Part shown: positions 21,282 to 31,360 of the stretch, one piece after another
Position numbering within the stretch: position 1 is the stretch's first letter
Layout of the letters: each line of letters opens with the position of its first letter
Source: Limnephilus marmoratus
Lineage: Eukaryota; Arthropoda; Insecta; Trichoptera; Limnephilidae
DNA: 64,000 nt
Direction: 5' to 3'
NCBI GenBank assembly: GCA_917880885.1
Contig: OU862908.1
Coordinates: forward strand, 57,557,819 to 57,621,818
Notes under the pieces: generated by a model
Told to the model about the DNA's origin: nothing
Seen by the model: only the letters and a program-made list of their open reading frames with translations
Database searches by the model: none
Translations under genes and position numbers: made by a program

Positions 21282-21639
21282 GTCAGTTGCATTCGATCTT
21301 CCGAGAAACGTGCCGAAGAAATGTACTGGTTGGAATTGAAGACGAAAATAAATTCCTAATGCTGCCATGAGCCTTGCACTTTTCAAGTAATAAATCAGAA
21401 CCCTCATCGAGAGTCCGAGGTCTTATAACAATAAAGTTACAATTTTTCAAAATCAATACATAATATAAAAGAAAGTATACTACAATGTGCCTGCTTCTAA
21501 AACTCGGAAACGAGTCCTGGTACGAGCAAATGAGGAGTTATATGGTGTGGTAGCCCTCTATTGTCCATCCATGAAGAAGGTTCCCGTTTTTACCTGAAGG
21601 GTGTGTTTTTGAAGATGTAAGGGCTGGAAGATTCGCCCT

Positions 21640-21865
21640 CTAGAAATTTCTAGAACAGTCCAGAACGTCCGAGAGTATTCTAGAGCATTTCTCAACATTC
21701 GAGAATATCCCGCAACATTCTGTAATGTTGTGGAATGTTTAGAAATAGTTCCATAGAACGTTCGGGAACATCCCGGAACATCCCAGATCATTGTGGAATA
21801 TTTTAGAACACTCTCGAATGTTGTGGAATGTTCTGCAAGATTGTGGACAATTCGAAACCTTTTTT
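21640..21865. repeat. Degenerate 30-bp minisatellite rich in nGAAn/nTTCn
   Basis: GAACATTC/GAATGTTC-type blocks repeat with a period near 30 bp. On the minus strand this shows as a 10-residue pattern (YSRTFWTVLE, YSRMLRNALE, HSTTLQNVAG). TAGAAATTTCTAGAA near 21644-21658 fits a three-unit heat-shock element exactly. Whether it binds any factor is unknown. Confidence 0.6.
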
Positions 21866-21960
21866 GTATTCGTGGGGGACTACAAAGCAAGATCCGTCGT
21901 GAGTTGAACTTAAGTTCAATCTCATATCAACTCCCTGAACGAAGCCGTGTATCCCAGCTA

Positions 21961-22025
21961 GTCATCATCATCATCATCATTATCATTACATCATTATCAT
22001 TACATCATTATCATCATCATTATCA
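21961..22025 (+). repeat. (CAT)n/(CATTAT)n microsatellite
   Basis: Runs of CATCATCAT and TATCATTACATCATTATC, abutting the 5' end of the Helitron that starts at 22026. Confidence 0.85.
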
Positions 22026-22550
22026 TCATTACATAGTATAAAATGAAGTCGGTCAAAATGTATGTGCGCGTTAATCTTTTAAACTAAGCAATGGATTTTC
22101 ATACGGTTTTCACCAACAGATAGAGTGATTGAAGAGGAATGTTTATATGTATAATACACGTAAATTATATTAGAGAAAAGCCGAGAAATTCAAAGAAAAC
22201 ATATTTTTGTGCGATTTAAAACGGCTGGCGGGCCGTACTATAGTCACTTTTGAAATTCGTTCTACGGAAGAAATTGGAAAATAGATGTTTTAGAGTAAGT
22301 AGGTATTTGATTTTCCCTTTTCAAATATCCAGTGTTGCTTTGCAAGCATTGTATAATTAGTGGCGAGTTAATTAGTTTATATGTGTAATACATGCTTATT
22401 ATAGTAGAGAAAAGCCGAGAAATTCAAATATTCAATTCAGGCAGCGTGCAGCGGGCAGCTGGCAGCGGGTGGTGTGAATTTTATAAAGATTGGGAAACGG
22501 CGCGGCGTTGGGTTTCGTTAGCCACAGCAATGCGTGGCCGGGTCTGTTAG
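22026..22550 (+). mobile_element. Helitron, same family as 18673-19253
   Basis: Starts TCATTACATAGTATAAAATG and ends with a perfect hairpin GCCAC-AGCAATGC-GTGGC, then CGGGTCTG and TTAG (a one-base variant of CTAG) followed by T. No coding. The second internal module is partly deleted compared with the copy at 18.7 kb. Confidence 0.7.
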
Positions 22551-23019
22551 TATAATATAAATGTGTTTAATTTACGAGAACGATTTACGATTTTTCTTTT
22601 TGTACGAATATAAAAATGCGAAGTATATAAAGCTGAAAACTTCACTTTGGATCGAAAAAATCTTTAATTGGGCCGCTGCTGGTTAGGCATTTTAATGTAC
22701 TAAATACTAAACTGTTAGCGGAATTTTGCTGTGGGTCATGGGCTCTCGAGTTCACAGACATCTGGGTAAACATGGCATCAAAGGCCAGGCCATATTAGAG
22801 ATGCTATATCGCTGTATGGAGACGTGATGAATTCACTGCTTCACTCCGATTACCATCAAGTTAAAACATCAAACAGACTGGAGAAAGGCAAACAATGCTA
22901 ATGATAAATGAGTTTTATGTTTTGCCGGAAAGCGCCATATTTGAATGTTCTGAGCTGAGACCTTATCAAGTGCTGAGTTAATCAAGTTTATACTTGGGTT
23001 CATACCCAATTAAAGATTT
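22551..23019. other. Spacer
   Basis: Nothing supported. Confidence 0.35.
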
Positions 23020-23728
23020 ATTTACATTAGCTCCACACAGGTGGCCCATAATTTCTCTCAGGGCCTACGTCATCTTAGGGGATGCTGTGTGGAAAGTTTT
23101 TTTAAGGAAAGGAAGAAGAGGAAGTTCTGGAAAGGAAATAGGTATGAGGGGTGGGTGGGAATCTGCGAATCAAGGCGATGGATCGAGGGATTCTGGCTCA
23201 AGAGGTCAAAAGACTTCCTAAACCAGTCTCTCTCGATCCGGCCCGCCACGCAGCTGGTGTGCAGACCAGTGGCGGCTCGTGACTTTTGGGTGTGCTAGGG
23301 TGCTAATATTAAAAAAATGGCATCATGGATGTTGTCGTATGCGAAATATAATTTTTTTTTGTTTTCAAAAATCGGTGTTTTGTATGAAGATTTTTCAGGA
23401 AATCGGTGCGGCGCACTGCCAAACTGAAACTTTCTGAAATTTTTATACAAAAACTGATTTTCAAAAAAAAAAAATTAATTATTTTTCGACTACAACAACA
23501 TCAATAAAGCCATTTTTTTAATATCAGCACTCTTGCACACCCAAAAGTCACGAGCCGCCACTGGTGCAGACACATCGGACGCGAATTCTTGACAAACCTC
23601 ACCCTATGAACACGGGCACCCTGCTAAGTCACTAAACGTAGCGAACCACTTGGCATGACCTATGGCAGAGGTGTTGGTTATCCAATAAATGGTTTCCGGG
23701 GCAGCGGTACCCACACCCGTCTCCCAAG
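23020..23728 (-). repeat. SINE-B, full-length, split by a hAT MITE
   Basis: Tail at 23020-23100 (CTCCACACAG ... GCTGTGTGG outer stem), middle, then head ending in GGTACCCACACCCGTCTCCC on plus. The hAT element 23267-23563 interrupts it with an 8-bp duplication, so the SINE is the older insertion. Confidence 0.75.
23259..23571. mobile_element. hAT fold-back MITE
   Basis: 297 bp (23267-23563) with perfect 8-bp target duplications GTGCAGAC (23259-23266, 23564-23571). Ends CAGTGGCGGCTCGTGACTTT and its exact complement; the inverted similarity continues for roughly 120 bp per arm, so almost the whole element folds back. No coding. Confidence 0.9.
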
Positions 23729-23800
23729 TAACTTGTTAAATACCCTTAAAATGAGTAGGAAATAAGAGTTTTATCACAAAACAAATCTAGGTTTTTTATT

Positions 23801-24333
23801 GGTGGGGCGGGTATGGGTACCGTTACCCCGGGAAACATATATTTATTTTTTTATTTATTTATAATAAAGACAAGGTAATACAATATGACAGAAAAAAAAA
23901 TATTTTACAGAAAAAGAAAAGTCCCAATAAACTACTTTTTAGTAGTTTGTCAATGGGTGCTTTTACTTTAAAGATTTAAATAAACTTATTTTACTTTATT
24001 TTGCAGTTACAATTTTTGTGCTAGTGTCTAATACAATTTTTTTCTTTCGGCGAGCCAATTCTTCAACATAATATTTGTTTTACCATTTGTAATTTTTTTA
24101 ATTTCAGCAGGTAACATATTCAATAAATTTGGTATCATGTAGTCCAGCGTTCTTTGTCCATATTTGTTTAAGTGCTTAGGTAGTTGTTGTTTAAGTTAGG
24201 CCTTCATTTAGCGTAAAACGGGATAACCAACACCCTGCCATAGGTCACCCCAAGTAGTTCGCTACGTTTTGTGACTAAGCAGGGGTGCCCAGGTTCATGG
24301 GGTGAGGAGAGACTGGTTGAGGGTGACCTGACC
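23801..24333 (+). repeat. SINE-B, 3'-truncated, split by a LINE fragment
   Basis: Head GGCGGGTATGGGTACCG (23805-) stops at CCCCGGGAAACAT, and resumes at 24221 with GGATAACCAACACC and GTTCGCTACGTTTTGTGACT. The intervening 23838-24212 is a LINE tail. It lies head-to-head with the copy at 23020-23728, 72 bp apart. Confidence 0.7.
23838..24212 (-). pseudogene. LINE 3' end inside SINE-B
   Basis: The minus strand encodes YGQRTLDYMIPNLLNMLPAE, then KTNIMLKNWLAERKKI, the extreme C-terminus of a Jockey-like RT. A 3' UTR follows with a perfect hairpin AAACTACT-AAAA-AGTAGTTT (about 23927-23946) and a TAAATAAA-type tail. Confidence 0.7.
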
Positions 24334-24335
24334 TA

Positions 24336-24431
24336 CAATCGTTGTTTTAAAGTACGATATAATATGACAATCGTTGTTTTAAAGTAAGACATAATATGAC
24401 AATCGTTGTTTTAAAGTACGATATAATATGA
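24336..24431 (+). repeat. Tandem repeat, 3 x 32 bp
   Basis: Three near-identical copies of a 32-bp unit beginning CAATCGTTGTTTTAAAGTA, at 24336, 24368 and 24400. The middle one differs at AAGTAAGAC. Confidence 0.9.
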
Positions 24432-24433
24432 AT

Positions 24434-24764
24434 ATTTAAATTTTTAAAAAACGTGATTAACTTGATAAAATTTTTGTATTTTTTTTCGCGTTATAGCCAT
24501 TTCGCCCTTTGATGGCGTAATCATTAATCGATATCGTCAACTCTACTGATCGAATAAAAAAATATTTATTTATGCTACATACCTAATTAATATTTTGTAC
24601 GTTTACTTAAATAGTGTTAGATACATGTTGTATTATGTTTGTACCTCACGTATTACGTTTTTTAGTATAAACATGGTTATACCATTACATTGCAGCATCA
24701 ATCAACAACAATGATGTCAATGATGAAAATTTGGTCACGATCTTCTGTGAGACCATTTTAAACA
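24434..24764. other. Spacer
   Basis: AT-rich; nothing supported. Confidence 0.35.
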
Positions 24765-25012
24765 GGTTGTGATTTATTAATGAATAACAGATCACTTTGT
24801 ATAAACCACTATTTTTAAAACAATATCTACATGTTTCGATAACAATGTTATCTTCATCAGGATATGTTAATAACATTGTTATAACATTATTATCGAAACA
24901 TGTAGATATTGTTTTAAAAATAGTGGTTTATACAAAGTGATCTGTTATTCATTATATGAAAAATGATGCCACAAAGTAATTTTGCGAAGTTTGAGGAAGG
25001 TTGTGATTTATT
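24765..25012 (-). mobile_element. Fold-back repeat with hammerhead-like core, 14-bp duplication
   Basis: The insertion 24779-24998 is flanked by GGTTGTGATTTATT (24765-24778, 24999-25012). Perfect 64-bp inverted arms (24779-24842, 24890-24953) enclose a 47-nt loop. The minus strand across arm and loop reads CTGATGA (24860-24854), a 6-bp stem II GATAAC/GTTATC, then GAAAC (24837-24833) and ATGTA before GATAT, which can pair with ATATC just upstream of the core. This is a full hammerhead consensus with a minimal helix III, as reported for Penelope-like elements. Self-cleavage is an inference. Confidence 0.65.
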
Positions 25013-25280
25013 TATACCTTTATGAAATTAACTAAACTTTTTTTAATATCACTACACTCACAATGATAAGTGTCCAGTCAAATTGAATTCAATATCAACG
25101 TCAAATACACTATAAGTAGCGTAAATATTGTAATATATTGTGCACATAACGTTATTTATACACGTGCCATTCTGTACGTCACTAATGTGACTGATCGTGC
25201 ATCGTTCATATTGTGCTCGCATTTTCATGTCTATTATAATAAGTGTGTACGAATTTATAACGAAGGCACGAATGATAACT

Positions 25281-25362
25281 GCTGAGGTGTCCGAGTGGTT
25301 AAGGAGTTGGACTTGAAATCCAATGGGTTTTACCCGCGCAGGTTCGAATCCTGTCCTCAGCG
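25281..25362 (+). tRNA. tRNA-Ser-TGA: tRNA-Ser (anticodon UGA), copy 2
   Basis: Identical over all 82 nt to the gene at 17319. Anticodon TGA at 25314-25316, long variable arm, intact A and B boxes, T-run terminator at 25366-25372. The 5' flank (AATGATAACT) is loosely similar to that of copy 1 (AATAACA) but the rest of the flanks differ, so this is not a simple recent segmental duplication. Confidence 0.96.
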
Positions 25363-25755
25363 ATCTTTTTTTGTTATGTTCCATCTCAGATATATATATT
25401 TTTTTCTTAACATCATCAAGTCGTTTCACCATATCAAATAATTTTAATATATTACACAGTATTCTTTTCATCTTTACACAGTATTAATAATGAAATATTC
25501 AATATTCTTTTTGGTTATTCGTAGTGGGTCAGTGTTTTAGAGATGTCTTCCATTAGGCGGAAGTCCCCGGAGTAGAAATAACAGCGTACTACTAATAACA
25601 GCATTTCCCTCTACATAATTTAGAGATGTTGTTTTATAACGGGCTTTCAGATGTAGGACTGTAACCCCCTTTTTCAATGTGTTAATAATATATTCATCAC
25701 TGGTAATTTAATTTTTACAGAAAATCATGATGCTTGTTTATTTATTTTTTATTTA
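25363..25755. other. Spacer
   Basis: Pol III T-run at its start, otherwise nothing recognised. Confidence 0.35.
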
Positions 25756-26448
25756 CTAGCTGACCCGACGAACTTCGTACCGCCTCAGAATCAATAAGTG
25801 GTGTGTTAACTTATTAGCTGAAATAAATTCAATTTTTTATTAATTAAAAATTACACAATAAAGCAATTATCGATGCACAACTGTTCGTGTTTTGTTTTTG
25901 TTAGTATCAGAGATGGCGTTGTGCACGGATTTATATTTTTTGTGATTTTCTTACTTTTCCACTTACTTACTGGAATTGCATTTCATTTTCTTTATGCGTG
26001 TGGGAGATTTAGGGAGATTAATTATAATTATCGTATTTTTCCTTTAGAGGGGTGCAGACATACGTTCACCGTTTTTCTCATTTTCGACTATTGACATTTA
26101 ATGTGTTTGAAAGAGGGGACGCATTATATGTTTAAGAACAAAAGCAAAACAATCAGCGCATTGATATTTGACGTTTTTGAATTTTTGTAATTCACTCACT
26201 ATTCGATAATATATTTATCACAAAGCAGCCGTATTCAAAAGATGAGAATTCGTTCCATACGAAATGCATGAAGAAAATAATTTCTGCATAATTTTTTTTT
26301 GTAAATTTTTCTGATGTTTTAATAGCAATTCTGCTATTTGGGGCGGAGACAAATCCAACAAATCATAGATCATAGAAATAGGTCTAGCCGTTCTTGAGTT
26401 ATAAATGGTGTAACTAACTTGACTTGGTTTTATATATTCAGATAAAGA
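25756..26448 (-). mobile_element. Non-autonomous Helitron, second family
   Basis: The minus strand starts TCTTTATCTGAATATATAAA after an A (26448) and ends with the hairpin ACGAA-G-TTCGT, CGGGTCAG and CTAG (25759-25756) before T. TC...CTAG ends and A|T insertion fit Helitron. Open frames inside are incidental. Confidence 0.65.
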
Positions 26449-27054
26449 TTATTGCTTGAAACATTTACAGAGTGTTACATAAATAAAATTGCCATTGAGA
26501 TTATAACATCTGAGAAATACCAGAAATAATATTTAAAAAAATAATAATAAACATAGTTATTATACAACAGCACAGAGAAAGAGAAAAATAGAAAGAAAAA
26601 TTCAGAGTGTGCATTTCACATGCGGTAGAAGTGAAACCTTCAGTAAACAAAAGTAGACAAAAGTGGGGAGGCCATGAAGCACCGCACAAAGATTATACTA
26701 TGTCATTCTCTCGCAGGCTAAATCCTGTAGATGTATTTGTTTATCTCTTTTTAGTGTCACAATTTTTCGTTTCATCGAGTTTCAAATCACAACTGTACTA
26801 AAGAAGTTTTCACTTCAAAAATTCATAATATTAAAGCATAATTTTTAATTCAAAGACTTCTATTTGCCATGACGTCATATTGGCTTGTAAGCCAATAAAA
26901 TTAACAAAGGATTTTTTTTAAATAAATGAGGCTGTTTATAAAGATGTCTCTATCGTCACATTCTATGGCGTTATGCAATTTATACAGTCGAGACATTGGA
27001 TTGAAATAGACAATATTATTGAGAGATAAAATGTTTTACGACTCTTTTAATTAA
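26449..27054. other. Spacer
   Basis: Nothing supported. Confidence 0.35.
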
Positions 27055-28214
27055 TCCATACTAATATTATAAATGCGAAAGTGCGTGTGTTGTTTGTTAC
27101 GCTTTCACGCCTAAACAACTAAACCGATTTTTAACATTCTTTCACCAATAGAAAGCTGCATTATCGGCAAGTAACACAAGTAACAGTAATAGGCTGTACA
27201 CAATGGTAAGCTCTGCGTTATGAACTTTTGTAAATAAAAATGTGTGTATTTAATATATTTTAGCAGCAGGCAGGAAAGGCAGGGGGAAGGAGGGGTTCGC
27301 GGAGAGGGAAGAGACGAGGGAGGGGAAGGCGGGGAAGGTGGAAGGGAACGGGAAAGGACATACAGGGTATAGGCTATACACAATGGTAAGCTCTGGCGTT
27401 ATGAAATTTTGTAAATAAAAATGTGTGTATTTAAAATATTTTAGCAGCAGGCAGGAAAGGCAGGGGGAAGGAGGGGTTCGCGGAGAGGGAAGAGACGAGG
27501 GAGGGGAAGGCGGGGAAGGTGGAAGTTAACGGGAAAGGACATGCAGGGTACAGCAGTACGTGTACTGTACAGGGCCCGCAGATACTTTTATAGTTCACAA
27601 CTGCTAACTCTGTACACATCACAAGTGCGCCCTTACGGTTGAATTTGGCAGCCACCTCTGGTCCGGAGCTCCAAAATGCCTGAAAAATTCCCTCGAATCT
27701 GTGCAGAAACGGGCGGTCCGTTTGACAGATCCTCCCATCTCAACGGACGGATTGCAATCTTTAGAGCACAGGCGTCGTCGGGTGAGAATTTTACCCTTGT
27801 TCTGCCGGTATTACAATGGAAGATGCTCCGAGGAACTAGTGTCATTGATCCCTTCGGTACCGGTGTATAGTCGGGAAACACGCCAAACGTGTGCCCAACA
27901 TTTGCATACGGTTGACATTTGTCACATGAGAACAGGTCGCTTCTTCGACTCGTTCTTGAGTTCTACATCTCGGCTGTGGAATGATTTACCGGCCTCTGTG
28001 TTTCCCCCGTCCTACAATATGAGTCTCTTCAAGACCAATATTCATTCCTTCCTCTCCTCAAAAAGACCCTCCACACAGCATCTCAGATGACGTAGGCCCC
28101 GAGGGAAATTATTTTCCTCAGGGTATCCTGTGTGGAGTTAACGTGAAAAAAATGCGAGGAGAATCAATTTCATTTCTTTGAATGGCATTGCAACGCATGC
28201 CGGGTACCAGCTAG
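27055..28214 (+). mobile_element. Helitron with a 180-bp tandem duplication and a nested LINE
   Basis: Starts TCCATACTAATATTATAAAT after A (27054) and ends with hairpin GGCAT-TGCAACGC-ATGCC, GGGTACCAG and CTAG (28211-28214) before T. A G-rich 180-bp unit is duplicated in tandem (27191-27370, 27371-27550) with few differences. LINE-B (27640-28147) is inserted near the 3' end. No Rep/helicase gene. Confidence 0.75.
27640..28147 (+). pseudogene. LINE-B 3' end (RT C-terminus and hairpin tail)
   Basis: Translation around 27690-28088 gives LQSLEHRRRRV, RYYNGRCSEEL, then FFDSFLSSTSRLWNDLPASV and FKTNIHSFLSSK, the C-terminal part of a CR1/Jockey-type RT. The 3' end folds: CTCCACACAG (28069-28078) with CTGTGTGGAG (28128-28137), inside which CCCCGAGG pairs with CCTCAGGG. 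An A-run follows. This tail is shared with SINE-B. 5'-truncated. Confidence 0.8.
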
Positions 28215-28999
28215 TATAATAATATAAAGCAATCGCTTTCACTTTGTTATTACTAGCGTCGTAATATTTGAAATTAGTTCTAATGCAGTCATGAGTTACA
28301 GATCATGTTCGTAATAACAATAGGTACCCACTGTGGAATTAGGAGTTCATCCATCCGACTGCCAGTACCGTAACACCCAAGGGAAAATCGGTCACCTCTT
28401 GACTGGTTCTTCAAAATATTTCATATAAATATTTATGTAAAATATTGTTCATTTTAGAGGTTCAGAGCATTCAACAAAATGTCCACCTACGACTACCACA
28501 CTCTATGAAAATTATTTATTTTCACAGAATAAGACCCTTTACCGGTTTTTTTCCAGAAAAATACCTTGTGAGCGGCAGAGCTTTCGATTCATTAGCAAGT
28601 TTCCCATAGAAGCAATATAAATAGGAGTAGGTTATATCGAAATAACGAGCGGATGTAGTTTTTGCTGAATAGAAGAAAGTTTACGAAACGCCAGCAAAAC
28701 TTCACTTTATTATTTTGCTTTTGCAGGATACTTTCAGAGGAGAAGGCAGAAAAAAACCCTATCGAATAATGATATTTGTTTGCATTGTATCAGGAATAAA
28801 TTTTATGAAAACTTGACAATATTTTGCTTATTGTAAAATCAATTATTTGATATTTTCAAAGTGCATTGCTTTATTCCTTAATTTTATGTTCTTTTTGAAC
28901 AATTAATGCTACAATACACCATCTTGTCTTATTTTTTAAAGTTCCACGTTCCATGATCGAAGAAGCTTAAGGTACTGGTGTTTGGTTTTGAAATGAGAA
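28215..28999. other. Spacer
   Basis: No gene or known repeat seen. Confidence 0.35.
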
Positions 29000-29168
29000 T
29001 GTGCTTAGATAGGATTTTAGATTTTCATGGCCAAAAGTATTCTCGTTATTTGTTTTGGGGTGTTATGCCGTGTTGCGCTGCCACCTCCTTTAGCCAACGT
29101 TTCGGAAAGCGTTACAGTGTCCATCATCAGGGCAGATGTGTAAATGTTAGTGGTGGAATGTGTGCTTA
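29000..29168 (-). mobile_element. Hammerhead-like repeat, family 1, short insertion
   Basis: Insertion 29008-29160 between direct repeats TGTGCTTA (29000-29007, 29161-29168). The minus strand carries CTGATGA (29130-29124), a worn stem II and GAAACGTT (29103-29096). Shares GGGTGTTATGCCGTGTTGCG and TTTTCATGGCCAAAA with copies at 42 and 55 kb. Likely a Penelope-like pseudo-LTR fragment. Confidence 0.55.
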
Positions 29169-29264
29169 AGTACTTAGAAGCAATACCGTGTTGCCAGCTC
29201 CACTCCACTACGAGCTGGCATTACAGTATACTTCAAGATGGTTTTGCTAAGCCAAAGCTAAATC

Positions 29265-29466
29265 CAGAAAACCTAAATTGGCATTAGCCGTGTTTAGTGA
29301 CCACATTTGAATAGTCAGGTACTTCCCCACTTTCCTCTGCACATATCCTTCCCCTCCTCACTACCTTCAGTCATACGACATACCTCAATTGGAGATGGAA
29401 TAGCCTCACTGGCTCCAGTTGGGAGCAGTTGGGACTATTTTGAGGTATTTACATAAAAAAATAAAC
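29265..29466 (+). repeat. SINE-C 3' half
   Basis: TTAGCCGTGTTTAGTGACCA, AGTCAGGTACTTCCCCAC and CTCACTGGCTCCAGTTGG match SINE-C; ends in an A-rich run at 29454-29466. Head missing. Confidence 0.7.
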
Positions 29467-29699
29467 AATTTAAGTAGTGCCCAAGCCCCGTGATCATATA
29501 ATCTGTGAATGTAAAAGAAGCAAGGAGTGTGTACCTAGACAAAGTTGTGTGGCGGTAAATCCCCTTTTTATAGCCCAGGGGAAATTGTTGGTGGTTAAAT
29601 AGTTGGGACTAAATAATCCAAATCACATATTGTTACCTGAATTTTTGAATTTCAATAGGCCACTTGCATCACATTTTTTTCCGGTTTAGGCAAATATTC
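29467..29699. other. Spacer
   Basis: Nothing supported. Confidence 0.3.
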
Positions 29700-30145
29700 T
29701 AAGGCCGGTTACAGTGCTCGACCGACGGCCGGTACGTACGGTCGGTCCTGACGATACGCATGCGCACGGTCGATCCTGACGATACGCATACCACCGACCG
29801 ACCGTCGGTGCGTACCGTCAGTTCACGCTTGACCAACAAGCTGACCGGACGTCGTACGCGAAATTAATTAATTAATAGCTGCTTATTTTCTTCGTAGACG
29901 TATTAGGAACAGAAGACGTAGATATCACGTACACCCGATCGTCGCCCAGAGAGCATTTCTAGCTCGTCGGTCGACCGACGGTACGGATGCGCACGCGCTC
30001 GACCGACGATTCTCATACGCACTGCGTAGCGATATACGCATGCGTACGGTCGGTACTGCACTGAACGATTTATGAATTTTCATACAAATGACAAGCGCGA
30101 CCGACGTACGCACTGACCGTCGGTCGAGCACTGTAACCGGCCTAA
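29700..30145. mobile_element. PIF/Harbinger-like MITE, GC-rich
   Basis: 440 bp (29703-30142) with 3-bp TAA duplications (29700-29702, 30143-30145) and perfect 26-bp terminal inverted repeats starting GGCCGGTTACAGTGCTCGAC. The interior is packed with short palindromes of the type CGACCGACGGT and CGATACGCAT, making it far GC-richer than the surroundings. No transposase. Confidence 0.9.
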
Positions 30146-30877
30146 GACATTCTGTATTTTTTATTTCGTATTTTTGAAACCCTGGCGATTTTTTGAAAAT
30201 TTCAATCCGAAAAATCAGACCATTTTTTTGTAAGCCGGATAGACAAGACATAATTTTATGTGTGCGAAAAAACGATAATTACATAGCCAAAAATCATTTA
30301 AAAAAAGAACGTTTTCCAAACGAATGGCACAGGAGAATACCGAGGCATAACAAAAATATTACATCTCATAAATATTTTTTTCCTTGATCCATATTATTGA
30401 TCATAAATGATTAAAATGTTCAACGTCTTGTTAAATCTCACTTTTAGTACTTTGTAAAGTAGCTATTTTCTACGTGTATTAGCAAGATGGTTAGGTTGAA
30501 TAAATGAAGTGCTATCTACTATTTAGATAGCAGTTTGCGTGGGAGGCTGTAAGTGGCAGATGCCAGCCAATTTCATCTCACCTCCGCTCACCACAAATCA
30601 ACTTTGATTCGAATGGAACCTTGGACGCCAATCTTCGACTATACAGTCGAAGAATGTCAATTTGCGGCAAGCATGAGACTCACCCTTCACGGCGTGGGCA
30701 TTCTTAATGTAACATCCCTGGAAAGGAGTGGGGTGTTGGGCTATTGCCATTAAAACCCACTTTTAAATGAACATAAGCATAGTATATTGTTTAAAGGAAT
30801 ACTGGTAATAAATGACATAAAAAGGACTCACTCGGGACCTTGAATCAATCTAATTCTAACTATCTACCAATTTACCC
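30146..30877. other. Spacer, two unassigned small ORFs
   Basis: Open frames at 30193-30387 and 30553-30753 have mixed, non-repetitive composition but no motif I recognise and no repeat copies in the window. Confidence 0.25.
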
Positions 30878-31360
30878 CCCCCCCCCCGGACTGCAGCTGC
30901 GAGTAGGAGGCCCTTGTGGCCTCTCCCGGAGACGCCTGGTGTGAATTCCTACCGATTGGGAGGCCCAAACTCTCTCCATCAATCGGTAAAACTCCGCTCG
31001 ACCATGACAGGCGGAATCCCATGACCCTCCGCGGGATGTCGATCCTCCTGCTTCCTCTCCTGGCCTCGGCTCTGGAGCCGAACGATCACCGATGGTGGGG
31101 ACCCATGAACCTCTCCTGACTACCGGTCATATCGCAAATGGTGGCGACACTCTTGCTCCTTTACGGCGCGAGTTCTCAAAAATGGCGAGCACCACGGGAT
31201 TGTCGGCCGCGGGAAAATGATTATTGCCAGCGTAAACTACTTTATACCGACAGGATGGCTCTGCTCACTCCCGATTACAATTTGTGAGCCCGGCCATAAT
31301 AACATGCCGCCGAATTATTCCCGACTCGATTCAACACGATCTCACTCGCGATTTTGAGGG
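30878..31360. other. GC-rich island of unknown nature
   Basis: Begins at a C-run (30878-30888) and contains GGAGGCCCTTGTGGCCTCTC, GATGTCGATCCTCCTGCTTC and GGCGGCATGTTATTATGGCC (minus). GC content is clearly above the flanks for about 450 bp. It could be the 5' part of a LINE, a CpG-type promoter region or an unknown repeat; I cannot decide. Confidence 0.35.

Noticed and set aside
24336..24431. CRISPR-like spacing in a short direct-repeat array
   Set aside because: The units are head-to-tail tandem copies without unique spacers, and the DNA is eukaryotic.
25873..26094. Hydrophobic 73-codon frame that looks like a small membrane protein
   Set aside because: It lies wholly inside a Helitron (25756-26448), antisense to it; T-rich DNA read on this strand gives F/L/I-rich peptides by chance.
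29017..29208. Short plus and minus frames with conserved peptides (WGVMPCCAATSFSQRF and similar) also seen at 42 and 55 kb
   Set aside because: Peptide conservation merely reflects the hammerhead-like repeat; at 55 kb both strands give the same peptide because the DNA is a palindrome.
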